This document shows positions 48,601-58,400 of a DNA stretch of 64,000 bases, one piece after another. This DNA comes from Desmodus rotundus (taxonomy: Eukaryota; Chordata; Mammalia; Chiroptera; Phyllostomidae), in NCBI RefSeq assembly GCF_022682495.2, contig NC_071389.1:178746056-178810055 (forward strand). The letters are read 5' to 3'. Every line of letters starts with the position of its first letter. The first letter of the stretch is position 1. Below the pieces are notes generated by a model. The model was not told the DNA's origin and ran no database searches. It saw nothing but the letters and a program-made list of their open reading frames with translations. The position numbers and the translations under genes were made by a program.

Positions 48601-50208
48601 CCATGGCAATCTTTGCCAGGTATTATATGAGGTAGATGACAGAAAAAGAGTAGTAAGGTGTTTTATGATATTTCCTAGATTAAAGATACAGCATACATTT
48701 AGAGAAACTTCGGTCCCCATTGTGTTTATGATGAATTTGGAGTGAAAATGCATGATGACTTCAGGGTAAAAATATAGTTGACAATTACGTTTTCAACTTT
48801 GAAAATGTGAGAAAAAGTACAACAAACTTTCTGGCTACAATACCTAACACATGGTATTTTCTTGAGAGAAAATATTGGCAGCTTAACATATTATATATTA
48901 CATGTAGTTCACTTAAAAATTGAGAGAGAAGTGAAAGAGCTTTAAGTTGCTTTAAAGTTGGTGTATTAGTTTGCTTGGGCTACTGTAATACCACAGACTA
49001 GGATCTCAGGCAACAGTTCTGGAGATTAGAAGCCCCAGACCAAGGTGTCAGTTGGGATTTCTTCTAATGCTTCTCTCTTTGGCTTGTAAATGGCCATCTT
49101 TTCTCTTTGTGTCTTCACATGGTCTTCTTTCTAGACATGCGTATTTGTGTTGAATTTTCTTTTTCTTCCAAGGACATCAGTCATATTGAATTGACATCAT
49201 TTAACTTAATCACATTTGTGAACACTCCATGTTCTCATATAGTTACACTTGGAGCTACTGGGGCTTAGCTCTATAACATATAAATATTGGGGGGTCATAA
49301 TTCATTCAATAAGAGCTAGTGAGTTCTCAGTTGGCACTAAAGAATGCACAGGCACAGAAACACATGTATGACTTAAAAACAAAAAGCATAAAATTTTGAG
49401 GTGAAAAAACTACACCAAGTGCTACAAATTTCCCCAAAAAGGAAGTGCTGAAAACATTTTAATTACCATATAACCATGATTCACCATTCTATTTTTCTTT
49501 TCCTCATTTTGAATATTTAATTTCCTATGTTTATATATGACTTGAAATATGAGTGTATAAATTTTCTAGGTATTTCATTTATAATTATTTATGTGTATCA
49601 TAGGCACTCAAGTACAAAATACCTTTTTTACTATGGTGATGGTTGCAAAGCATGGACGAGCGGACACCTGTTTCAGCCTTACCACAGACCAATATTTTTA
49701 GTGTGTGACAAGTGGTCATTGGAATATCAGTTATACTCTCCCTCTACATAACCTTTGAACAGCAAAATTAACTTATTACTTTTTATTTGAAAGTATAAAG
49801 AGAAGAATATAATCAACAAAATGATTTACAATGTTTAAAACAGCACAAAGTTCCAGGATTGTCTTGGGTGTGGAGGCAGTAACGTTCCCTAGTGCTCCTT
49901 CCTTCCCACCACCCCAGTCCGAGTTAGAGTTTGAAGACCGATATGAGGGGAGAAGCAGCTCATTTCACTCCCTCTATTCTCTCCACGTCGTTCATTTAGA
50001 AACATGGTCACCAAAGTTTACACTATGTATTTTAGGCTGTGCCTAGTTATTTTTCATGAGGTTCAGTGAAAAAATCTCTTTGTTTTGTTCCAGGTTCACC
50101 ATTGAAGGAAGTGGAGAGTGTGCCTTCATTTTTAAGCATGGCATAAGTAGTGCCAATTGTGGTGTTGAAAAAAAATATATATGCAGCAAAAAAGGCGTTT
50201 GTCCTTAG
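42653..50208 (+). CDS. CLEC2-family type II C-type lectin-like protein, complete, 5 coding exons
   Basis: Exons: 42653-42746, 43203-43295, 46885-47072, 47846-47952, 50094-50208. All have GT-AG junctions and compatible phases (1, 1, 0, 2), giving 198 residues and a TAG stop. The cytoplasmic tail (1-36) has no ITIM. The transmembrane helix is about 38-59. The lectin-like domain runs from C81 (CPQGWYQ) through SLLIITSQNEMDF, YWIGLKKH (about 137-144), ERWMWANGD, ECAFI and KYICSK (about 188-193). One sequon, NVS, is at 145. The WIGL motif, the exon pattern and the short tail fit the CLEC2/CD69 group, known as ligands of KLRB1/KLRF-type NK receptors. It is divergent from CLEC12A and in tandem with the CLEC2A-like gene. 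Which CLEC2 member it equals (B, D or a bat-specific copy) cannot be decided here. The exon 3 donor (gttaga) is weak. Confidence 0.88.
43480..43800 (-). repeat. L2 fragment (antisense)
   Basis: The pattern 'aacatctattgaactttgggcaagtattacactaggtgatgatgag' and 'tctggcctcagagtaactcat' follows the reverse complement of the L2 3' end. Old and diverged. Confidence 0.5.
44600..45995 (+). repeat. L2 LINE 3' end (sense), interrupted by MER5
   Basis: The left part has 'tctcagaaaatagcaactttatctttccag', 'aggccaaaaaccttatggcc' and 'caccacctctattaccaccctg'. The right part has 'tggaataatgccccaagcctg', 'cttgggaagagcttcccctgg' and ends 'ctggcacataataaaagctc' followed by 'gaatgaatgaatgag', the usual L2 end. 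A MER5-like piece lies between. Confidence 0.75.
45365..45460. mobile_element. MER5-type hAT-Charlie fragment
   Basis: Contains 'gtatttcaagtgctcaacag' and 'ctacatgtggctagtggctaccatactggacagtag', the core of MER5A. Only part of the element is evident. Confidence 0.75.
45996..46884. other. CLEC2-like gene intron 2, distal part
   Basis: No repeat or exon recognised upstream of exon 3 apart from the T-rich acceptor tract. Confidence 0.45.
47095..47800 (-). repeat. L2 LINE 3' end (antisense), CLEC2-like intron 3
   Basis: Reverse-complement L2 blocks in order: 'ttacatcccaagggaagg', 'cttcaaggaacagaaaggagg', 'gattttgtagacaactataaag', 'agtatgacatgatctgacttaag', 'aaggctgttgcaatagcc'. It ends about 45 bp before exon 4. 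Confidence 0.75.
48560..48700 (+). repeat. MIR-like fragment
   Basis: 'ctttatggaacacctactatagacagactctgtcctagatcc' resembles the MIR/L2 shared pattern. Weakly conserved. Confidence 0.4.
48958..49312 (-). repeat. MLT1-type MaLR LTR (antisense)
   Basis: Follows the antisense MLT1 consensus: 'gtattagtttgcttgggctactgtaataccacagacta', 'tggcttgtaaatggccatc', 'cttcacatggtcttc', 'ttggggggtcataattcattc'. A solitary, non-coding LTR in intron 4 of the CLEC2-like gene. Confidence 0.85.
49313..50093. other. CLEC2-like gene intron 4, distal part
   Basis: No repeat recognised. An open stretch at 49527-49751 has no lectin landmarks and no splice sites that fit the phase of exons 4 and 5. Confidence 0.45.
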
Positions 50209-50231
50209 ATAAAGAGTTTCCCCATAGAAGA

Positions 50232-50237
50232 AATAAA
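50232..50237 (+). promoter_or_regulatory. Polyadenylation signal of the CLEC2-like gene
   Basis: AATAAA 24 bases after the stop codon, implying a very short 3' UTR. A second AATAAA occurs near 50320. Confidence 0.65.
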
Positions 50238-50929
50238 GTAATTAAAGAAAATCTACCTTTTATGTATTATAAATTCATATACATTATCCCTCCTATCAAA
50301 CATATGCTTTAAGTTCACCAATAAAATTTTAAATGATTTTTATCTTTATTTACATACAAACTAACCTGACATTTGAATCTTTCTAGCATGAGGACAAGGA
50401 CCTCTGTCTGCTTTGTCAATGAATATCTCTCAGGCACCCAGAGCAATGACCAGCACATGTTAGACACTCTATAGATGGTACAAAAACAAACAAGAGATGA
50501 ATGTGTGCATACATGTTTTTACAACGTACACTGGACCACATCAGTTGGTGCATGTAAGCCTATGGGTGTAATGGTGCTCTTGGTCATGACTGATAATAAG
50601 TCGGCATGCCTCCGTGGAACAGATTGGATGGTAAAAAGAGGGAGGGAAAGATACCTCTACTTATCTAAAATTCAATTAAGTCTGCCTAAAGGAGATAAAA
50701 AAAGATGAAACATGAAGTGAGCATTAGTGGTCCACTCAGCCTTGAGTGGGTGTGTAACTCATTAAGGATTTGGAAAGGAGGCCTTGGGAGAAATATTCAG
50801 AGATTAATTAGGACTGTTTTACTTTGCATCATGATCAAACTGATGAATTTGGCTTTATTAAAATAAACTACTTTTATCATTCTACATAAACTGTGAGGAA
50901 AATGAGAAGTTAAGCCACAAGCTGAAAGA
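50238..50929. other. Intergenic, nothing recognised
   Basis: Non-coding sequence between the CLEC2-like gene and an L1 fragment. Confidence 0.45.
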
Positions 50930-51840
50930 TAATATTTATAAAACATATATAGGATGAGGTATTTGTATCTAAAATACATAATAACCTCATACAACTAAAT
51001 AAGAGACTAATAACCCAATTAAAAATGGGCAAAGTATTAAACGGTTCATCAAAGGAGCTATCCAAATGACAAATAAGAACATAAAAGATGCTTAACACAA
51101 TTAGTCATTAGAGAAATGTAAACTAAAACTATATGTGAAATCAATATACTTCTATTAAAATAGCTAAAAAAGAGTCTAACGAAAGTGTCGTAGAGTTGTG
51201 CAGCATCTGAAAATTACGCCCATTGCTACCAGGAACTGAAAATTATATGCCCATTTTGGAAACGAGTTTGACAGTATGAATACACACTTGCCTTAGGACG
51301 CAGAAATCCCATTTTTGAGAATTTATCCGAGAGAAATAAAACATATGCCCATGGAAAGACTTGTTATGAAACATGCAAAGCAGATTCATAGTAGTCAAAC
51401 ACAGAAAATAGAAGTCTATCAGCAGGTGATTGGTAGACAATATGTGATATAAATGGGGGGGAAGGCAGAGAACTGGACCTGAACAACAACAAAATTTTTA
51501 AAAAATGAGAATACTAGTCAGTAAGAAAATAGAATGCACTTGTACTTATATGCACAACTTGGATTGATTTCAAAAACAGTATTAAAAGTGAAATAAGCCA
51601 GACACAAACACTACGTATTATTCCACCAATATGAAATTTTAGGAAAGGCAGAAACTATAATGGCATAAAGCAAGTGAATTCTTGCCGACGGCCAGGTAAA
51701 ATATAATATTTTACACAGACAGAAAAACTTGTAGCTGTTAGATATGTGTTATATGAGAAATCATTAAGGTACATTGTTACAAAATGAGGTACAAAATGAT
51801 GTGCATATGTTAACATTTGAATAATAAAAATATATACACC
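50930..51840 (+). repeat. Old L1 ORF2 3' end and 3' UTR
   Basis: Sense blocks: 'agagactaataacccaattaaaaatgggcaaa', 'agtcattagagaaatgtaaactaaaac', 'ttggaaacgagtttgacag', 'aagtgaaataagccagac', then a 3' UTR-like end. Confidence 0.8.
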
Positions 51841-52214
51841 TCTGTGAGCATATATAATTTCATTTATTTATTTATTTATTTCATTTAATATTCTGAAATA
51901 TATGTGATTATATATATCTTCTTTTAAAATTTACAGAGCCTGAAGCCAGAATACAAATTGAGGCTCACATCTCCTGTGTTTAAATATTCATGTTAATAAT
52001 TTAAATTATCATAATTTTATATTCTATTCTACACAGATAAATATAACTCCATGACCATGACTTTAAAAATATGTAAAAAGAGCATAAGAGTATTGAAGGG
52101 AAATGTCTTACTTCTTTTTTTTTTAATTAAGCAGGAAATCAAGATACGCTTTCTGTATAAAGCAAGAATTAGACTTTAAGTGTACTGTTTAAAATTATAG
52201 AGGTGACCATTTGG

Positions 52215-52215
52215 A

Positions 52216-52248
<33 letters not shown>

Positions 52249-52270
52249 TATATACACATACATATATGTA

Positions 52271-52307
<37 letters not shown>

Positions 52308-52316
52308 GTGTATATA
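52215..52316. repeat. (TA)n microsatellite with CA/TG interruptions
   Basis: About 100 bp of TA dinucleotides with scattered CA and TG steps. Low complexity; the open frames through it are artefacts. Confidence 0.95.
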
Positions 52317-53895
52317 AATTGTGCGGAATTGGATAAGGAGAAGAAGGGTTGGTGTCTCCACTCATCCTCTCTTATCAATAAGGAATTTTAACAGTTAATA
52401 TATAAAGACTAACTTAAGTGTAGTTACTTTATTAATCACTAGAAAAACTAAGAAGAATATCATGACTTCATTTTTCATTCTATTTTTGATTGTTTATTTT
52501 ATTTTAAACACATTTTTATTTCATTGACAATTTTTTGAAACAAAACTTTCAAAAAAATAAAGCAAAACAAGTTGTCAGTCTTTTAGATACCCTGCCAGTT
52601 AATAAAATACGGTCTTCCTGTTGGTGCATTTTGTCATAAAAGGCTGGTAAGTTTCTGTTTCAGGACGAGCCCGACCCAGACAGCATTGCATCAGATCACC
52701 ACTAACCAATAATAAAGCACAGAGCAAAAGACCTGCAAAATCAGCCAAGAAAAACCACAAGCAGGTTAAACATATTTAAATTCCACAGATAGGAGTAAAA
52801 GCAAAATTGCATGTATGGATTACTGAAGAAAAAATAATGTACTCATGAAGAAGTTTTGATATATGTATTAAATCAATGCTTATTGAGAATCTGGAATGTA
52901 GAAAATACCTGAAACATCTTTGTTTCTGGACATTCCATGACTATTCTTCCCTGAAGTTAGAGTGGGGAGTCTGGTTTGATGTTATTTCAGAAACTGGATT
53001 GGACCAAATGATCCATATTTTTGAAGGGTAACCGAAACACTCACAGCATTCTGACAAGCCACCAGGTTCTAGGAACACAATGTGAGTATTCAATTGCCTC
53101 TGTCAGGCTCGGGGGAAAAACAAACAACAAAAACAGTAATTGTGACGCAAAACGCAGGGTGCTTTAATAGATGGGTATGAGAGATTATAAGAGAGCATGA
53201 GAAGGAGAAAAGTTTCTAAAGTTTACTGAAGTCCCACAAAGCCCTTTCTGTTTCCAGTGTACATTCTATGTCATCTCATTTAAGAGCCTTCCAAATAGAA
53301 TGGGAAAGTTACGTATTTCTGCAAGAGCAATGAAGAATATTGAATAAATAGAATTCATGTAACTTTCCAGAAGTCAAAAAAAAAAACAAAACCCAAAACT
53401 AGCAGATTATAGACCCAAGATTAGTATCAGGTCATCTGATTCCAAAAGTGTCTCTTTCCAAAAGTTCACAAGGCATAGACCAGCCATACTGATGGTATCC
53501 AGGCCTTTACAGTTATTGAGCAAAACTTGGGGGATGTTCACGATTCTTTGTATATAATTTTACAGAAATAAATGGATGGACGGCTCTGCACACACAGCAA
53601 GCACAAAGTCTGCACAGAGTTTTGTTTGTCAGATCTGGGCATGTTTATACATTTTCAAATCCAGAGAGAAATGCTGACTCTCACCAGGAGGGTGGATCAG
53701 TGGTCTAATTTCTGAATAGAAAATATAAATTTTTTAAAAACATAACACAACTTCATAACAAAATGATCTGTGAGGGATGTATAGCTCTATTTTAGCTCAC
53801 ATATATGCTGTAATTCATAAACAGATTTTAAAGTGATAAAATGTCCCTGATTATGTGGATAGACAGACAGACAGGCAAGCAGATGGAGATACATT
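52317..53895. other. Intergenic, nothing recognised
   Basis: No exon, RNA gene or confident repeat seen between the TA microsatellite and the MIR at 53900. Confidence 0.4.
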
Positions 53896-54075
53896 TGACA
53901 TAAATGCCAGGCATCATCATTCTAAGCATTTTCCATGTAGTATCTTATTCTATCATTGTAACATTCCTACAAGGGAAGGACAGTTTTGCTCTCAATAATA
54001 CAGAAAAAAAAATGAGCAACAGAGAATTTAGGCAACTTTCTGAAGGTCACACAATAAATTCATTCAAACCTGTTC
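53896..54075 (+). repeat. MIR SINE
   Basis: 'atgccaggcatcatcattctaagcattttccatgta', 'acattcctacaagggaagg', 'gaatttaggcaactttctgaaggtcacacaa' follow the MIR core in sense orientation. Confidence 0.75.
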
Positions 54076-55424
54076 AGAGTGAATATGTATATGTGATTAT
54101 TATTTATGATTTGTGTACACATTTTCTATAAAAATGAGAAATGGGATAATTCCAAGAAACAGTATGGAGTGCTATAATAATATGAATTCTACACTCCGTG
54201 TGGTAGCGCTCAGTATGCAATGTAACATGTTTTTTCTTGTCTGAGGATAAAAATATTTTGCTAATTTCATGATACTCTTTTTATGGATGAGTTAATTTTT
54301 CTTTCCTTTCCCTAAACAAGTCTGTCTAGTTTTATCTCTTACCAAAGCAAGTATGAATTTATTCACACTCTCTATGGTTTATCACATTTGCCATGATCAT
54401 CCCAGATCTACGTGACAGCAGGCACGGCAGTAAGTTTCACTGGGTGAGTGAGAATAAGGGAGAAAAAATTTAAAAAACAAAACAAAACACAGGACAGCTT
54501 AAGAATGCTGTCTTATTTACTTACGGAGGAAAACTACTAAAGTAAGTGAGGTGGGGGGAAGCATTTCTGTAAAGTAACAAAAGATTTAGGAGAAATGTAG
54601 AGTATTATATGTGCAAGAGAGGACACAAGCTTGGGCATACGAAGACATTTGGTGTAAATTTTATGGTATGTGTATTATATCCCAATATAAATGTTTCAAT
54701 GTGCTTTTATAGAAAAGAAAAAAAAGTTGGTGGCCACAGTTTGCCCCATCCTGTAACGAAGAATGTTTTCCCTGTCTCAGCCTGCCCAGCCCCAGGATGG
54801 GTAGAAATATCTCATCTGGCAAACACGAATAAAGATACATCTAAATAATCAAGCACATGCCCTCTCTTGCAGATTTTTTGGAGCAAGATGTAGAGTACAT
54901 GCATTACCTGTTACCAGAGGCTGTGGTGTCACAGGAAAAGCAGTTTAGGGACACTGGCAGAAGAAGAGTTCAGCGATAGTGGCAAGATTGGAGTGCAAAG
55001 TGACACGGGATCTACACTCTGGGAGAGGCAGAGAGCGGTGGCTGCAGGGTCCTTGCTAAGACTGCACGCACGCATTTCCCTGGGTTTGCGGAAGGAGAAG
55101 ACTTTCTTTCAAACTATCCGATCTCCTGCTTGACTTGTCCTGGGTCTGTGCTGGCGCCCTCCCTCTCTCCAACCTGTTTCCTAGACTTTCCCAGGTTAGT
55201 GCCCTTCCCCTTTTCATAATCGCTGTTTTGGCTCCTACTGCTCATGCCTCATAGTTCTGAGTCATCTTTTGGGGCTTCTACTGTGCATGCGCTCAGCGGG
55301 AGGTATTCCAGGTAACTTTTTCTTTCTCTCCCAGGTAATCCGGAGCAGCTATTCGCGTTACCCCCGGGGGGCTGTAAGGTTGCCTTTCCTGCCAAGTTGG
55401 CTAAGTAGGTTGTAGTCCGGAACA
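54076..55424. promoter_or_regulatory. 5' flank and likely promoter of the CLEC2A-like gene
   Basis: The last 400 bases before the ATG at 55425 are GC-richer, with C/T-rich stretches and CpGs (around 55020-55090, 55280-55370). This fits a 5' UTR/promoter. An in-frame TAG 12 bases upstream of the ATG closes the frame. No specific factor site is claimed. Confidence 0.4.
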
Positions 55425-58400
55425 ATGCCAGTTACTCCCCCAGGTGAGTGTGAAACTGCTGTTTCTCAACCTAATCAGGCCTTGTCTGCTCCCTTCTCTG
55501 TGGTGAATAACCAACTGCCTGCTCTGACACTACCATTTCATTATCTGTAATATTTATTTCAATTATTTCGTTTTTCTCATTAGATATAGAGGAATAAAAC
55601 CTTTCAAAAATCTATTTTATCTTAGTTTATAAACCCCTTGGTATTTTAGTTTACTGCAAATGCCACAACAAAGCATGACAAACTGGGTAGTTTAAACGTC
55701 ATATGTTTATTTTGTCACAGTTTTGGAAGCCAGGTGTCTGAAACTAAGGTGTTGGTAAGATCGGTTCCGAGTGACGGCTGTGAAGAAAGGAGGGGTGGGG
55801 TCCAGCCACTCTCCTCGGCTTGTAGATGGTCATCGTCATGTCGATGTGACCTTTCTGCCTGCATGGGAGTCTATCTCCCACATTCTCCTCTTTTTAAACC
55901 ATCATTTAAAATTTGTTTAAATTATAGCTAACATACTCTTGTTACAACATTATGTTAGTTTCAGGTATACAACACACTGCTCCAACATTTATATGCCTTA
56001 CAAAGTGATCACCACGATGAGTCTAGTGACCGTCTGCCACCGCGCACAGTTATTGTGTGTTGTTGACGCTGTTCCCGTGCTACGCGTTGTTACTTTATAA
56101 CTGGAGGTTTGTACTTCTTAATCTCCCTCCCTCTTAACACCCAAACCCCCACCCTTTGAGAAACCATGAGAAATATTTAAAAATCGGGGTGATCACTTCC
56201 TGAGATATATAAATGCCTAATTACTATGTTGTCGAAAGGAACAAAATTCTGCAACTCTAAAGCTGCTTTTGGGGATATTGATCTTAAGCTGTTTATTAAG
56301 AAACAAAAAACAGAAAGAAGCTCTGACCCTCCTTACCTTCTTGCCGAAGAGATTCAGACAGAGAAACCTACTTCAGGAAGGAGAGTTTAGGATGTCGTTT
56401 TAGCCTAATTTTAATTAATTGTAATAAACAAGAGGGCTTCAGGCAGGTTAGCTAGTTACCCACCTGTGTCTCATTGTTTCTAGGACGTTTCCTAGGAAGG
56501 ACTTTCCTGCCTTGTGCTTTCTGCTCTTTCTTAACTACCTGTAAATGTCTATTGTCATTTCTAATATCTAATACCCTGTTCCTTTCTCCTTTGTCCAAAA
56601 TGTCTCATATACCCAATGTTGCCCCATTATCTAGTGCTACCTCATTAATAGACTTAAAAAGTAAAACCACATGATTATTCAATAAATACATATAAAGCAT
56701 TTGGTAACATTCAGTGTCTAAGATAAGCCCTCTTAGGAAACTAAGAATAAGAGAATACTTCCTTAAATTGCTAATGTTTTATGTTAACTTTATACAGCAT
56801 TTTATGTTGTTTAGTAATGAAATTTTGCGCAGATTTTTTAAAGATTAACAGCAAACAATAGGCGATTGCTCACTGGTACTATGTAACATAGCATAGCATT
56901 AGCAGTTGTAAGGAGTGATACAAGAAAAGTAAAGGAATTAAAGTTGCCTCTGTTGTTACTCCTTTTTATATAAACAAATTGTCTGAAAATATTGCAGAAA
57001 TATTTCTTCCATAAGAACCCTTTTCCCTTTTAGTGTGATCATAAAATGGAAGGAAACCAGAATATGTCATCCAATGTATGCTTTTTGTCGTAAGAATTAT
57101 TTTGAGCTGGAGGTTATTAGCAAGCAGTAAATGCAGGAGAAACTTGCCCTACCCTATCCCTCCTTTTCTGCCTAAAGACAGAATATAAATTTTCCCTTTA
57201 TTGGAGTCATACTTTTATCAGCCAAAGGACAGTACATGTTACTCTATTTAGTTCTCTCCTGAAAAATTACCTTCCTGGAGTTGCCACCTTTGGAAGCCTG
57301 GAACCGCTTTTTCTTTGTCCTGGCATTCCTCTACAGACTTATGTATTTATTTTTGTTGAAAATGCTGTGTAAGCCACAGTTCTAAGGTACTGCTTTGAGT
57401 TCCTTTTCCTTAGGTTTCTCTCAGGTGTGGTAATGTGTCCCACACCTGTTAATGAACTGTTTTACTCTTGCCAGTCTGTTTCTTGTTCATACCAGCTGAA
57501 AATCTAAGAAAAATGGGTAAAGGTAAAGATTTTCCTCCCCTACAAAACCTAGTAACTTTTCTCAGCTTTCACTCACTAGGTCTGCTATGCTCCTTTTTAT
57601 TTTTTCTTCAAATATTTTTCTTCTGATATTTAAATATGTTTGTGTGTGTACATATTATACACACATATTCTTCCTAGATTGTTTCTACATCTTCTAATAA
57701 TGTATCAGAAAAGATTATCTTAGTTAGTAGTAAAATTATTACTGTTTGTTCCTAACCTCCTAACATTTCCATGAGTACCAAATCCCATCTCCTTTCTAAA
57801 TCATTCCTCACCACCAAATACTGCTTTTATTGGCATCCTCTTGCTCAAACACATTAAGCTTTTTCCCCTATTGCTTACAGTATAAAGAAAACAATTTTAT
57901 CCTATACTTACATTCTTCTTTCATATGATCTTACTACTTTCCCTTTTTCCTTATCTTCTGTTTCTATAAATTGATGTATCTGTTATAGCCATTTGTCTGA
58001 TCATAGTCCTTTTTTAAACAAAACTTTTTATCCTCACCTGAGGACATTTTTTTTTCATTGTTTGCAGAGAGAGAGGAAGGGAGAGAGAGAAACATCTATA
58101 TGAGAGAGAAATATCAGTTGGTTGCCTCCCCTATGCTCCTGGACCAGGGATCGGATACACTTGGACCAGGGACTGGACACGCCTGGACCAAGGACCATAC
58201 CTGCAACCCAGGTACGTGCCCTGACCGAGAATGGAACCCACAACACTTAGGTTGCGGGATGACACTCTAACCAACTGAGCCGTACTGGCCAGGGCCAATC
58301 ACAGACCTTCTGATGACACTTATACCAATCGTTACCACTTACCTTCTTTGTGCTTTGTGAGGCCATTGTATCTTTTATAACTTTAAGAGATAGATGCTTA

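Noticed and set aside
49527..49751. Possible extra lectin exon in intron 4 of the CLEC2-like gene
   Set aside because: Contains a Cys and Trp but no lectin motif or phase-compatible splice sites, and exons 4 and 5 already join perfectly without it.
52169..52391. Open frames of about 60-70 codons on both strands
   Set aside because: They are translations of the TA microsatellite (Ile/Tyr repeats).
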